DNA of 64,000 bases from JAUHWL01 sp964416385 (GCA_964416385.1 CAYQDW010000003.1:1-64000), one strand, 5' to 3'; positions 52,401-60,335 are shown, numbered from the stretch's first letter. Translations and numbers: made by a program. The notes: generated by a model from the letters alone, not told the origin.

Positions 52401-52574
52401 GGCGCGATAGGCGATAACAATCGTATGTTAGCTGAACAATTTTATGCAAAAACAGAAGATGTGCTAAAACAGGCAAATGCTTTCTTTGCTGAAGAATGGC
52501 AAGCCTTTCAAACTTACTTTGAAGAAAATCCGATAAGTTTGTTTAACGAGATTTCGCCCATTGAAATAGAATAA
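49434..52574 (+). CDS. Secreted BNR/sortilin-like repeat protein, 1046 aa
   Basis: Exported protein (signal MKKVIFLSAMLAMISTFGQ) with a large beta-propeller of the VPS10/sortilin type. At least eleven Asp-box repeats are seen, such as SENGGQSW, SIDGGKTW, TTDGGQTW, TYDGGKNW, SNDGGQKW, SDDGGRSW, SRDGGNTW and SLDKGATW, in about residues 30-720. A C-terminal region (about 780-1046) has a beta sandwich and helices (LEANQAFMRGLQNQVEAINKV). No T9SS sorting domain and no clear catalytic residue are seen, so the label glycosyl hydrolase given to relatives is not supported. It precedes a DUF4199-like gene by 18 bases. Confidence 0.88.
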   Translation: MKKVIFLSAMLAMISTFGQDAINPEHLAKMTFRNIGPAGMSGRIASIDVDPTDDNRIYAGAASGGLWRSENGGQSWQCIFNNEDVASVGCVKIDPSNPDIIWVGTGEGNPRNSQTSGRGIYKSIDGGKTWKLMGLTGTMNIHRVIVDPRNSDVVYVAAIGVAWGESAERGVFKTTDGGQTWSKILFVNEKTGAADLVIDPKNPNKLIAAMWEYRRWPWFFTSGGAGSGLYVTYDGGKNWEKRNSNDGLPEGELGRIGVAIAPSSPDIVYALVENKAKNALYRSNDGGQKWMRVSDDENIGNRPFYYSDIYVSPTNANTIYSLWTILTMSDDGGRSWRSIAPYSSVHPDHHAFWVGKDPNYLIEGNDGGLNISRDGGNTWRFVENLPLAQYYHIRVDNELPYNVYGGMQDNGSWRGPAYVWHSGGIRNSDWTELYFGDGFDVVPDPLNPRYVYAQSQEGNVARVDVQTGYAKLIKPVHPNGETLRFNWNAAIAQDPFDAATVYFGSQYVHKSTNQGDAWQIISPDLTTNNPEHQKQLESGGLTYDVTGAENYTTIISIVPSSRNKGELWVGTDDGNIYLTKDDGANWTNLSAKIKGMPQGAWVAHIHVSNHTDGEAFIIVNDYRRNNWKPYLYHTTDYGKSFKSLVTPEQVQGYTMSVIQDPEEENLLFLGTELGLYYSLDKGATWVKWGKDFPTVQVADLAIQPRDGDLVVGTFGRAAWVLDDIRPLRSLAQNKAAILKQPITCFNAPDAYLAEWKQADGTRFAADAMYQGDNRTSAGRISFWLNKQSSDTAFKKADKVKVDVYDANNVLIRTWKQTYNEGLNRITWDLREKGVRWPSMREPSKRFEENDPPGVSVLPGDYKIAISYGPATDTTYIKVYADPRIPISMADLEANQAFMRGLQNQVEAINKVASQLRDVKKTIDLLSAQLDTKEGDEWKEAKEKIKAMKDSLAQVQLAIFGKEDVKGYYEQPNTWMSKYGNTRYATGSNLGAIGDNNRMLAEQFYAKTEDVLKQANAFFAEEWQAFQTYFEENPISLFNEISPIEIE

Positions 52575-52592
52575 ACCACAAACTAAACCACC

Positions 52593-53078
52593 ATGCGCGT
52601 AGAAATTAAATGGATCGCTATTATTTTACTTGTTCACGTTATTTGGCATGTGCTAGAACGCGTTTTCGGCTTTTACGGGGCGCTGTTCCGTTTTGAAGGA
52701 TATGCTTCTTGGACCTTTCTGCTTGTTTATGCTGCCCTGATGTTTTTGGCCCTAAGGGATTTAAGAGCTTCAAATAGGGGCTTTTTAAACAGAAGACACG
52801 GTTTTGTGTCTTCCTTGTTTATCAGTTTTATTTTAACAGCTCTGGCCCCAGTAATGGTGGCTTTGCTCGCATATTTAATTCAGCCAGATTTTTTTATGCT
52901 GATGATTAACAATGCGCTAGATAGCGGTGAATACAGAGCTTATGAAGCAGCAGCTATAGATTATAGCTATTGGAGTTATGTGAAATTGTACATGGCAGGA
53001 TACCTATTGGTGGGCTCTTTATCAGGCGCCTTTTGGTCGTATCTCCTGCATCGTATTCCCGAGCCAGCAACAGAATAA
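52593..53078 (+). CDS. DUF4199-like membrane protein
   Basis: A 161-residue integral membrane protein with four predicted helices (about residues 5-25, 38-56, 70-95 and 128-150). The arrangement, with a short charged loop and the NNALDSGEYRAYE segment before the last helix, resembles the DUF4199 family of Bacteroidota. Role unknown. It is probably co-transcribed with the BNR protein gene and ends at the stem of a palindromic terminator. Confidence 0.75.
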   Translation: MRVEIKWIAIILLVHVIWHVLERVFGFYGALFRFEGYASWTFLLVYAALMFLALRDLRASNRGFLNRRHGFVSSLFISFILTALAPVMVALLAYLIQPDFFMLMINNALDSGEYRAYEAAAIDYSYWSYVKLYMAGYLLVGSLSGAFWSYLLHRIPEPATE

Positions 53079-53108
53079 AAAAAACCGCAAAAGCGGTTTT
53101 TTTTATTC
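53073..53108. terminator. Bidirectional terminator overlapping a stop codon
   Basis: Perfect 16-bp palindrome arms (53073-53088 with 53093-53108), A-run plus CCGC, AAAA loop. It includes the TAA stop of the DUF4199 gene (53076-53078) and serves both converging genes. Confidence 0.9.
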
Positions 53109-53124
53109 TGTTAATGATTTGAGA

Positions 53125-55194
53125 TTAATCAACAATCAACTTTTTAGTAACAACAGTTGAGCCATTTTCAATGGAAATAAAATAAAGCCCTGATGCCCAC
53201 TGGCTAACATTTAATACCATTAGGGCGTCATTAATTAAATGGGTGTCTATAATTCTTCCTGTAACATCTTTAACCGTTAGTGTTGTGCCAACGTAATTAA
53301 CAGCGGTTTGAATGTTTACAAAGCCTGATGCGGGATTTGGATAAATAGAAATATCATTCTCTGAAAAAAGCTCTTCTGCACCAATGGTGGTTGTAAGCAT
53401 TACATCATCTAGATAAAAGTTGTTTCCGCCACCAGCCTCAAAAACAAATTTTATTAAGATGTAATCTGGGCTAAGCGCATAATCATTTAAATCAACAACT
53501 GCCTGATCCCAGTCAGAACTCAAGGTTGGGTACCAAGCGGTATCTATTTTTGCATTAATGCTGCGCAACAACGGTCCTTGGCGATTGCTTTCTTGTGTCC
53601 ATGTTTGGCCACAATCATCAGACACATATACCTGAAATTTATCTTGATTACCCAAGCTCTTTTCAGCAAACGCATAGTTGAAGGTAAGCGAAGCACTTTT
53701 TGAATTGCCCAAGTAAATGGCATGGCTAATTATTTCATCCGTTTCTTTATTAAAGGCACCGAGATTTTGTAGCGTTACACAGCGCTGGCCGTTAAAAGCC
53801 GTCTTGCTGAAATAGCGAAAGTTCATAGTATCTAAACCTGGTACTACGTGCCAGTTGTTATTTGGAATTGGAAATGCCTCAAAATCATCACCAAAGGCAT
53901 TAACATAAGGTGTATTATTTTGAGAACGCACAGAAACATATCCTTTAAGGGTTTTTACATTAGTACCAATGGCATTAGAAGCGCTCAGTTGCACTTCATA
54001 ATTACCGGCAGTAGCGTAAGTAACAATTGGGTCTTTTTGAGTGCTTGATGAAGGATTTCCGCCAGTAAAAGTCCATTGATAGTTGGTAACATCACCCATA
54101 AAGGTTAAATCCTTAAACGAAATACTTTCACCTTCGCAGATTAAACGTTTATCCGCACTAAAATCTGCCATTGGCAAACAGGGTAGTGCTTGGGCTGCTG
54201 CAATACCCACTTGTTGGGCATTGTTGGAGCTAACCAATTGACTGCGTAAATTACCACTGGTTAAGGCGCCGCGCATAATAAAACGTTGATTTAGGGTGAA
54301 TAGATTTTGACAGTCACCGTCAGAATAGTCCATATAATTCTCTACCTGGTCTGGTAAGTTAGGCGCATCATTAGCACAAGAATTTACACCAACAGGGCAG
54401 CCATAATTAGCTGCAGAAGCCGGTGGTGTATCCGCGCATCCATCCCCACCAAAGCAGCCGCCATCAAAGGTGTGGTCTAAACCTAAATAATGACCAACTT
54501 CATGGGTAAGCGTTCTGCCAAAATTTTGTCCGCCAAGTGTTGGATTTGCTGCTGTGCCAATTGTGCCAACATTATCATGCCGAATAACAACACCATCAAA
54601 AGTTGGATTATTCCCACCAGGAACAGGCTGATAGGCATAGCCTAAAACATTACTTGGACCCCCTGGGATATTAATGCTGGCCACTACCCAGATATTTAAA
54701 TATCTTCTATTATTCCAGCTTATTAATGACTTTACATTGTTGCTGGCATTATTTGTTAAGGCCGAAGAAGTGCGTGTAATACCTTCTGTGCAGTTGCCAT
54801 TAGGGTCTAGCCGGGCCAGCACAAACTCAACTTCTACATCAGCCGCTACAGATTTAAAAATAGAGCGGGTATTAGAAGTGTCAGCGTTTAACCTGCGATA
54901 ATCTTCATTAAGCACGCGCAATGCATCCAAAACTTGGGCGCGCGTAATGTTGTCTTCAGGTTTGTCATATATAATATGAAACACAACAGGAACGGTTAGT
55001 ACAGTAGCCTCTTGACCCTGAACGTCTTGTTCTAAAGTGGCAATTTCTTCAAAGAAATCGTTGCGGATTTTACGATAATCTCCGTAGGCATCTGTCAAGG
55101 TTTGCACTACATAATCATGACCACATTTAACATCTGGTTGTGCATAAACGGTAGCAATAAAAAGAAATGCTACGAGCAGAAAGAAATTCTTCAT
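53125..55194 (-). CDS. Secreted M43 (pappalysin-like) zinc metalloprotease with PKD and T9SS type A domain
   Basis: A 689-residue exported protease. Signal peptide MKNFFLLVAFLFIATVYAQ. The M43 catalytic domain (about 60-320) has the zinc motif HEVGHYLGLDH (231-241) and the Met-turn ENYMDYSD (near 285-292), with cysteines typical of the family (GGCFGGDGC). A PKD domain (about 343-425) and a jelly-roll domain (about 440-605) follow, then the type A sorting domain (about 615-689; SIYPNPASGFVNIQ ... VVTKKLIVD). It should be exported by T9SS and degrade extracellular protein. Confidence 0.92.
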   Translation of the reverse strand: MKNFFLLVAFLFIATVYAQPDVKCGHDYVVQTLTDAYGDYRKIRNDFFEEIATLEQDVQGQEATVLTVPVVFHIIYDKPEDNITRAQVLDALRVLNEDYRRLNADTSNTRSIFKSVAADVEVEFVLARLDPNGNCTEGITRTSSALTNNASNNVKSLISWNNRRYLNIWVVASINIPGGPSNVLGYAYQPVPGGNNPTFDGVVIRHDNVGTIGTAANPTLGGQNFGRTLTHEVGHYLGLDHTFDGGCFGGDGCADTPPASAANYGCPVGVNSCANDAPNLPDQVENYMDYSDGDCQNLFTLNQRFIMRGALTSGNLRSQLVSSNNAQQVGIAAAQALPCLPMADFSADKRLICEGESISFKDLTFMGDVTNYQWTFTGGNPSSSTQKDPIVTYATAGNYEVQLSASNAIGTNVKTLKGYVSVRSQNNTPYVNAFGDDFEAFPIPNNNWHVVPGLDTMNFRYFSKTAFNGQRCVTLQNLGAFNKETDEIISHAIYLGNSKSASLTFNYAFAEKSLGNQDKFQVYVSDDCGQTWTQESNRQGPLLRSINAKIDTAWYPTLSSDWDQAVVDLNDYALSPDYILIKFVFEAGGGNNFYLDDVMLTTTIGAEELFSENDISIYPNPASGFVNIQTAVNYVGTTLTVKDVTGRIIDTHLINDALMVLNVSQWASGLYFISIENGSTVVTKKLIVD

Positions 55195-55238
55195 CCTTAT
55201 AACTGGCTAAAAATCAAAAACATAAAAACGATAAAAAA

Positions 55239-55263
55239 GCCTGTAAACGGCCTAGAACAGGCC
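55239..55263. other. Overlapping inverted repeats upstream of the M43 gene
   Basis: GCCTGT (55239-55244) pairs with ACAGGC (55257-55262); read on the minus strand this stem is followed by TTTTTT. GGCCT (55249-55253) can instead pair with AGGCC (55259-55263), which excludes the first stem. This has the form of an attenuator, but the likely start site lies near 55256, so an operator is as plausible. Confidence 0.4.
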
Positions 55264-55270
55264 AAAGATA
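55263..55270 (-). promoter_or_regulatory. -7 promoter box of the M43 protease gene
   Basis: Exact TAnnTTTG (TATCTTTG) on the minus strand, 68 bases before ATG 55194, partly overlapping an inverted repeat. Confidence 0.45.
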
Positions 55271-55332
55271 CCCTTTTTTATAAGTAGATGAATTTTATTG
55301 AAACCTATTTGGTGTAAGAAAAAAAATGATTG

Positions 55333-55340
55333 TATTTTCG
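55333..55340 (+). promoter_or_regulatory. Probable -7 promoter box of rplM-rpsI
   Basis: TATTTTCG, one base off TAnnTTTG, with TTTG 21 bases upstream (55308-55311) as a possible -33 element. It is followed by a leader of about 45 bases with a small CCCTT/AAGGG hairpin (55345-55359). Confidence 0.45.
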
Positions 55341-55393
55341 CAGCCCCTTAAACAAAGGGTCTGAACGTATTGAATTTAAAACAATTAGCACGA

Positions 55394-55849
55394 GTGAATA
55401 CACTAAGCTATAAAACAGTATCAGCAAATAGTGCTACGGTAACCAAGGAGTGGTTGGTAGTTAATGCTGAAGGTCAAAACCTAGGAAGACTTGCAAGTAA
55501 TGTTGCAAAGTTGTTACGTGGTAAGCACAAAACTAATTTTACGCCTCACGTTGATTGTGGTGATAATGTAATTGTTATCAACGCAGAAAGCATTAATCTT
55601 TCTGGTAACAAGCTGGCTGATAAAGAATACATCAGACACACTGGTTATCCTGGTGGTCAGCGTACCCGTGTAGCAGCCAATGTAATGAAAGACAACCCCG
55701 TAAAAGTGGTTGAAAGCGCAATTAAGGGTATGTTGCCTAAGAACAAGCTTGGTAGCGCCATTTTTCGCAACTTACACGTGTATGCAGGTGGTGAGCACAA
55801 GCACGAGGCTCAACAGCCAAAAAATATCAACTTAAACGACATTAAGTAA
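55394..55849 (+). CDS. rplM: 50S ribosomal protein L13
   Basis: A 151-residue L13 with the conserved blocks GQNLGRLASNVAKLLRGKH, YIRHTGYPGG and GMLPKNKLGSAIFRNLHVYAG. I chose the GTG at 55394, giving (M)NTLSYKTVSANSATV as in other flavobacterial L13 proteins; an in-frame TTG at 55370 would add eight unusual residues. Start choice matters for the leader length. Two bases separate it from rpsI; the pair is a conserved operon. Confidence 0.95.
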   Translation: MNTLSYKTVSANSATVTKEWLVVNAEGQNLGRLASNVAKLLRGKHKTNFTPHVDCGDNVIVINAESINLSGNKLADKEYIRHTGYPGGQRTRVAANVMKDNPVKVVESAIKGMLPKNKLGSAIFRNLHVYAGGEHKHEAQQPKNINLNDIK

Positions 55850-55851
55850 AC

Positions 55852-56238
55852 ATGGCACAGACCCACGCAATTGGTAGAAGAAAGTCATCAGTAGCTCGCG
55901 TTTACCTAAATGAGGGCAGCGGAAATATCGTGGTTAATGGCCATGATTACAAGCAATATTTTGATACTGCTGCTTTGCATTATAAAGTAGAACAAGCGTT
56001 TGCACTTACTGAAACAGCAGGTTCTTTTGACGTTAAAGTAAATGTAGAAGGTGGCGGAATAACTGGTCAAGCAGAAGCAATTCGCTTAGGCATTTCTCGC
56101 GCTTTATGCATCATTAATGAAGAAAACCGCAAAGCGCTTAAGCCAGCCGGCCTACTTACCAGAGACCCACGTATGGTTGAACGTAAGAAGTTCGGTCAGA
56201 AGAAAGCCCGTAAGCGCTTCCAGTTCTCAAAACGTTAA
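55852..56238 (+). CDS. rpsI: 30S ribosomal protein S9
   Basis: A 128-residue S9: N-terminal HAIGRRKSSVARVYL and the C-terminal basic tail GQKKARKRFQFSKR that reaches the P-site tRNA. Starts 2 bases after rplM. Standard length and sequence. Confidence 0.98.
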   Translation: MAQTHAIGRRKSSVARVYLNEGSGNIVVNGHDYKQYFDTAALHYKVEQAFALTETAGSFDVKVNVEGGGITGQAEAIRLGISRALCIINEENRKALKPAGLLTRDPRMVERKKFGQKKARKRFQFSKR

Positions 56239-56272
56239 TTCATTCAATTAATAAACTCTTGTTTAGCATCCA

Positions 56273-56306
56273 AACAAAGCAGATCTCTCAGAGCTACTGC
56301 TTTGTT
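56273..56306 (+). promoter_or_regulatory. Inverted repeat in the rpsB leader
   Basis: Perfect 10-bp arms AACAAAGCAG (56273-56282) and CTGCTTTGTT (56297-56306), 14-base loop, 25 bases before the rpsB ATG. No T run follows, so it is not a terminator; a leader structure, perhaps an S2-binding control site, is possible. Confidence 0.4.
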
Positions 56307-56331
56307 GCCTAAATCAGGAAAGTAAACAAAT

Positions 56332-57084
56332 ATGGAAAACAACAATCACGTACAAGAATTACTTGACGCTGGTGTTCACTTTGGGCACTTAACGCGTAAG
56401 TGGAATCCAAACATGGCGCCTTACATCTTTATGGAGCGCAATGGAATTCACATCATTGATCTGCAGAAGACCATCTACAAGATGAGCGAGGCTGCTGAAG
56501 CTATGAAGAAAATTGCGGCATCTGGTCGTAAAATTCTTTTCGTAGCCACTAAAAAGCAAGCCAAAGAAATTGTTGCAGAATATGCAGGTAAGGTTAACAT
56601 GCCTTACATCACAGAGCGTTGGCCCGGTGGTATGCTTACAAACTTTGTAACAGTTCGTAAAGCCATCAAAAAAATGCAAAACATAGACAAGATGAAGGTA
56701 GACGGTACTTTCGAAACCTTGTCTAAGCGCGAGCGTTTACAAATTGATCGCCAGCGCGAGAAGCTTGAAAAGGATTTGGGTTCTATTGCTGATATGAACA
56801 GACTTCCGGCAGCAATCTTTATTGTTGACGTAATCCGTGAGCACATCGCTGTGAGCGAGGCACGCAAGTTGAACATTCCAACTTTTGCCATGGTGGATAC
56901 TAATTCTAACCCGCAATTGATTGACTATCCAATTCCTGCGAATGATGATGCGTCTAAATCTATTGCTAAAATCATGGAATTTGTTACCAACGCCATTAAG
57001 GATGGCTTGGATAACCGTAAGAGTGATCGCGATAAAGGCAAACAAGAAAAACTAGATAAGAAAGCGGCTCAAGTAGGCGAATAA
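56332..57084 (+). CDS. rpsB: 30S ribosomal protein S2
   Basis: A 250-residue S2 with LLDAGVHFGHLTRKWNPNM, IIDLQKTIYKM, ERWPGGMLTNF and PTFAMVDTNSNP. The C-terminus is a Lys/Asp-rich tail. It follows rpsI after 93 bases with a hairpin-bearing leader and precedes tsf, the usual order. Confidence 0.98.
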   Translation: MENNNHVQELLDAGVHFGHLTRKWNPNMAPYIFMERNGIHIIDLQKTIYKMSEAAEAMKKIAASGRKILFVATKKQAKEIVAEYAGKVNMPYITERWPGGMLTNFVTVRKAIKKMQNIDKMKVDGTFETLSKRERLQIDRQREKLEKDLGSIADMNRLPAAIFIVDVIREHIAVSEARKLNIPTFAMVDTNSNPQLIDYPIPANDDASKSIAKIMEFVTNAIKDGLDNRKSDRDKGKQEKLDKKAAQVGE

Positions 57085-57187
57085 TTGCCCATTTTGATTT
57101 ATGCTGACAAACTCATAAACATACAGCGAAAGGGATAGAGGTAACTTTGTCCCTTTCTTTCATTAAATCACACAAAAACAAATTACA

Positions 57188-58012
57188 ATGGCAACAATAA
57201 CAGCTGCAGACGTAAACAAACTTAGAAAGCAAACCGGTGCCGGTATGATGGATTGTAAAAACGCACTGGTAGAAGCTAATGGCGATTTTGAAAACGCTAT
57301 CGATATCCTTCGTAAAAAAGGACAAAAAGTGGCCGCCAAGCGTGCAGATCGTGATGCCACAGAGGGTGCTGTAATTGCCCTCACCAATGCTGACAATACT
57401 AAAGGCATTGTGGTATGTGTTAATTGCGAAACAGATTTCGTGGCCAAGAATGAAGGCTTTGTAGACCTTGCCAAGCAAATCGCAGATGTAGCTTTAAATA
57501 CATTTCCGGCAACTATTGAAGAATTAAAGGCCCAGAAGTTTGATGACAAATTAACTGTTGAGGAAAAGCTAACTGAGCAAACAGGCGTAATTGGAGAAAA
57601 GATTGACTTAAGCGCTTATGAAAGTGTTGAGGCGCCATATATCGCTTCTTACATTCACATGGGTAATAAAATTGGCACCATTGTGGCGCTTAACGATGTG
57701 GCTGAAGACGCTGGAAGAGATGTTGCTATGCAGGCTGCAGCGATGAACCCAGTAGCTCTTGACCGTGACAGTGTATCACAAGAAATTATTGAGCGTGAAC
57801 TAGAAATTGGTCGTGACCAAGCACGTCAGGAAGGCAAACCAGAAGAAATGGTGGATAAAATTGCGCAAGGCAAACTGAACAAATTCTACAAAGAGAATAC
57901 ACTTGTAGATCAGCAATTCATCAAAGATGGCAATATGACCGTATCTAGCTATCTAACAAGTATTAAAAAAGGACTCAAGGTTGTAGACTTTAAGCGTGTT
58001 AGTTTAGTTTAA
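57188..58012 (+). CDS. tsf: Elongation factor Ts
   Basis: Nucleotide exchange factor for EF-Tu, 274 residues. The N-terminal UBA-like part has VNKLRKQTGAGMMDCKNALVEA; the core has VVCVNCETDFVAKNEGF, the TDFV motif that contacts EF-Tu. It is 103 bases after rpsB and is closed by a strong terminator. Confidence 0.98.
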   Translation: MATITAADVNKLRKQTGAGMMDCKNALVEANGDFENAIDILRKKGQKVAAKRADRDATEGAVIALTNADNTKGIVVCVNCETDFVAKNEGFVDLAKQIADVALNTFPATIEELKAQKFDDKLTVEEKLTEQTGVIGEKIDLSAYESVEAPYIASYIHMGNKIGTIVALNDVAEDAGRDVAMQAAAMNPVALDRDSVSQEIIERELEIGRDQARQEGKPEEMVDKIAQGKLNKFYKENTLVDQQFIKDGNMTVSSYLTSIKKGLKVVDFKRVSLV

Positions 58013-58041
58013 TCTATCATAGTTTAGAGACATAATAAATG

Positions 58042-58073
58042 CGGCCCCGCCATTGGCGGGGCCGTTCTTTTTT
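58042..58073 (+). terminator. Terminator after tsf
   Basis: GC-rich stem of 9-10 bp (58042-58051 with 58055-58064), tiny loop, then a T-rich run. It separates the rpsB-tsf unit from pyrH. Confidence 0.88.
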
Positions 58074-58086
58074 AGGTGGCATCGCC

Positions 58087-58094
58087 TATATTTG
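58087..58094 (+). promoter_or_regulatory. -7 promoter box of pyrH-frr
   Basis: Exact TAnnTTTG (TATATTTG), 25 bases before ATG 58120 and right after the tsf terminator. It rules out the upstream in-frame ATG at 58039. Confidence 0.55.
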
Positions 58095-58119
58095 CAACGT
58101 TTTTAAGCAAAATCCCCTC

Positions 58120-58827
58120 ATGAAATACAAGCGCATACTCTTAAAACTCAGTGGAGAAGCCCTAATGGGTGATATGGACTTTGGGATCTCTCAAGACCGA
58201 TTAATGGAGTATGCAAGAGAAATTAAAGATGTTGTACGTGAGGGTGTTGAATTGGGTGTTGTTATTGGCGGTGGAAATATATTTAGAGGCATAAGTGGAG
58301 CTAGTACGGGCATGGATCGCGTACAGGCAGACCATATGGGGATGTTAGCCACTGTAATAAATGGCCTTGCCTTGCAAAGCGCATTAGAGAATATAGGTGT
58401 TAATACCCGTTTGCAATCAGCCATAGAAATGGATAAAGTAGCAGAGCCCTTTATACGTAGACGTGCAGTAAGACACCTAGAAAAAGGTCGGGTTGTGATC
58501 TTTGGTGGCGGAACAGGAAACCCTTATTTCACAACAGATACTGCCGCAACGCTACGAGCCATAGAAATAGATGCCCAAGTTATTTTGAAAGGCACGCGTG
58601 TAGATGGTATTTACTCGGCTGATCCTGAAAAAGATGCTACAGCGGTAAAATTTGACAAGTTGTCTTTTGATGATGTTTATAAAAAAGGGCTTAGCGTTAT
58701 GGATATGACCGCTTTTACCCTGAGTAAAGAAAACCAACTGCCTATTGTTGTTTTTGACATGAATACACCTGGAAACTTAAAAAAAGTAGTTTTGGGTGAA
58801 TCAATAGGAACATTAGTGGAGAATTAA
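58120..58827 (+). CDS. pyrH: UMP kinase
   Basis: Phosphorylates UMP to UDP, 235 residues, amino acid kinase fold. Motifs: YKRILLKLSGEALMG at the N-terminus, VIGGGNIFRG, GGTGNPYFTTDTAA and KGTRVDGIYSADP. The start at 58120 is chosen over an in-frame ATG at 58039, which would lie within the preceding terminator. It is 11 bases before frr. Confidence 0.97.
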   Translation: MKYKRILLKLSGEALMGDMDFGISQDRLMEYAREIKDVVREGVELGVVIGGGNIFRGISGASTGMDRVQADHMGMLATVINGLALQSALENIGVNTRLQSAIEMDKVAEPFIRRRAVRHLEKGRVVIFGGGTGNPYFTTDTAATLRAIEIDAQVILKGTRVDGIYSADPEKDATAVKFDKLSFDDVYKKGLSVMDMTAFTLSKENQLPIVVFDMNTPGNLKKVVLGESIGTLVEN

Positions 58828-58838
58828 ACATTTATCTC

Positions 58839-59402
58839 GTGGAAGAGGAATTAGAATTGATTTATGACGCGGCCAAAGAGCATATGGACCGCACCATCGA
58901 GCACTTTAACAAAGCCTTAGCTAAAATAAGGGCTGGTAGAGCAAACCCTTCTATGCTTAATGAAGTACGCGTAGACTATTATGGTAACCACGTGCCGCTT
59001 AATCAGGTAAGTAACGTTAATACCCCAGATGCGCGCACACTTACCATTCAACCTTGGGAAAAATCTATGATTCCTATTATTGAGAAAGAAATCATGAATA
59101 GTGGATTAGGATTTAATCCTACCAATAATGGCGATATAGTTATTATTAACGTACCGGCTTTAACAGAAGAGCGCAGAAGAGATTTAGTAAAAATGTCTAA
59201 AGCTGAAGCGGAAGATTCAAGAATTGGAATTCGTGCGGCACGCAAAGAGGCCAATGATGAATTGAAAAAGTTGGATCATAGCCATGTGAGTGAAGATGTG
59301 ATTAAAGATCATGAACAGCAGATACAAGATCTTACCAATAACTACATTAAGAAGATAGACGACCTTCTGGCAAAGAAGGAAGTAGATATTATGACAGTTT
59401 AA
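58839..59402 (+). CDS. frr: Ribosome recycling factor
   Basis: Splits post-termination ribosomes together with EF-G. 187 residues, slightly longer than usual for an acidic N-terminal EEELELIYDAAKEHM; the core blocks are LAKIRAGRANPSML, RTLTIQPWEKSMI and PALTEERRRDLVKM. Start is a GTG 11 bases after pyrH. Confidence 0.97.
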   Translation: MEEELELIYDAAKEHMDRTIEHFNKALAKIRAGRANPSMLNEVRVDYYGNHVPLNQVSNVNTPDARTLTIQPWEKSMIPIIEKEIMNSGLGFNPTNNGDIVIINVPALTEERRRDLVKMSKAEAEDSRIGIRAARKEANDELKKLDHSHVSEDVIKDHEQQIQDLTNNYIKKIDDLLAKKEVDIMTV

Positions 59403-59416
59403 AAACGTCTAAAAGC

Positions 59417-59450
59417 AAAAAAAAGGGCACCCAATGGCGCCCTTTTTTTT
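59417..59450. terminator. Bidirectional terminator between frr and the stress protein gene
   Basis: 12-bp stem: eight A plus GGGC (59417-59428) with GCCC plus eight T (59439-59450), 10-base loop. It ends one base before the stop codon of the convergent gene. Confidence 0.88.
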
Positions 59451-59451
59451 A

Positions 59452-60261
59452 TCATTCTTCATGCAAGGCCAAGAATGGGCATTTGGTATGAAAAGCCACT
59501 TTACTGGTCATGCTGCTATGGAAGAGACCTTCCAAAAAACCATGTTTCCGCGCCATGAGCGCAATCATCCCAGCATCTTTTTCTTCTGCAAATTCTTGAA
59601 TTACGCGCTCCACTTCGCGCTCATATGCATGTTGCACATGAAAGCTATGTTTTACGTTAGCAAAAATGCGTTCAAACTTTTCGCGTTGTGCTTTAACTGG
59701 AGCACCTTCATCTATTTGTACATGCAGGATGAGCACTTCAGCGTTAAAGGCTGCTGCCATCTCTGCCAATTGCACTAATGCACGTTCATTACGGGCAGAT
59801 TGAAAATCTGAAGCATATACAATGCGTTCTATGGTACGGTTTGCAGAATTTGCCGGAATGGCAAAAACAGGTACGTTAACCGCATGTAGAATAGAAGCAG
59901 TGTTGCTACCAATTAAAATTTCTTCAATACCACTTGCGCCTTTTGTTCCCATAACCACAATGCTGTCTGGCCGTGCCTTTGTAAGCTCTTTTACAATGCG
60001 AATTGGATTACCCATCATACTCCGGGTTTCATATTGTACGCCGCTCTCTGCAAGTTTTTTACCCACTTCTTTTAATCCTTTTTCGCTGATATCGCGCATG
60101 ATTTCTAAAAGAGATGTGCTCATAACATTTTGTGAGTATGGCAAATCAAAGGCATTTAGCGCAAGAATATTTGCGTTTAAGGCCTTCGCAACATCAATGG
60201 CATAATTCATGGCCAAGTCTGCATTTTTGCTAAAATCTGTGGGGAAAATGATGGTCTTCAT
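59452..60261 (-). CDS. Tandem universal stress protein
   Basis: A 269-residue cytoplasmic protein made of two UspA-like domains. The first (about 1-145) starts MKTIIFPTDFSKNADLAM and has the ATP-binding pattern GTKGASGIEEILIGSNTASIL (G-x2-G-x9-GS). The second (about 148-269) starts RIVYASDFQSARN and its nucleotide motif is degenerate (ARKHGFLEGLFHSSMTSKVA). Often linked to low-oxygen or stress response, and it lies next to the cbb3 oxidase assembly genes. Confidence 0.92.
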   Translation of the reverse strand: MKTIIFPTDFSKNADLAMNYAIDVAKALNANILALNAFDLPYSQNVMSTSLLEIMRDISEKGLKEVGKKLAESGVQYETRSMMGNPIRIVKELTKARPDSIVVMGTKGASGIEEILIGSNTASILHAVNVPVFAIPANSANRTIERIVYASDFQSARNERALVQLAEMAAAFNAEVLILHVQIDEGAPVKAQREKFERIFANVKHSFHVQHAYEREVERVIQEFAEEKDAGMIALMARKHGFLEGLFHSSMTSKVAFHTKCPFLALHEE

Positions 60262-60335
60262 ATAAAATGATTTATGGCTTAAAGATAGGAATGCTAATGA
60301 TGAATTAGGCTGATATTTTTCACATCAGTTAAATT

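Noticed and set aside
56273..56306. Terminator between rpsI and rpsB
   Set aside because: The stem has no T run on either side; treated as a leader structure.
58039..58119. Upstream ATG as pyrH start
   Set aside because: It lies in the tsf terminator and before the pyrH promoter box; the extra residues are not in the family.
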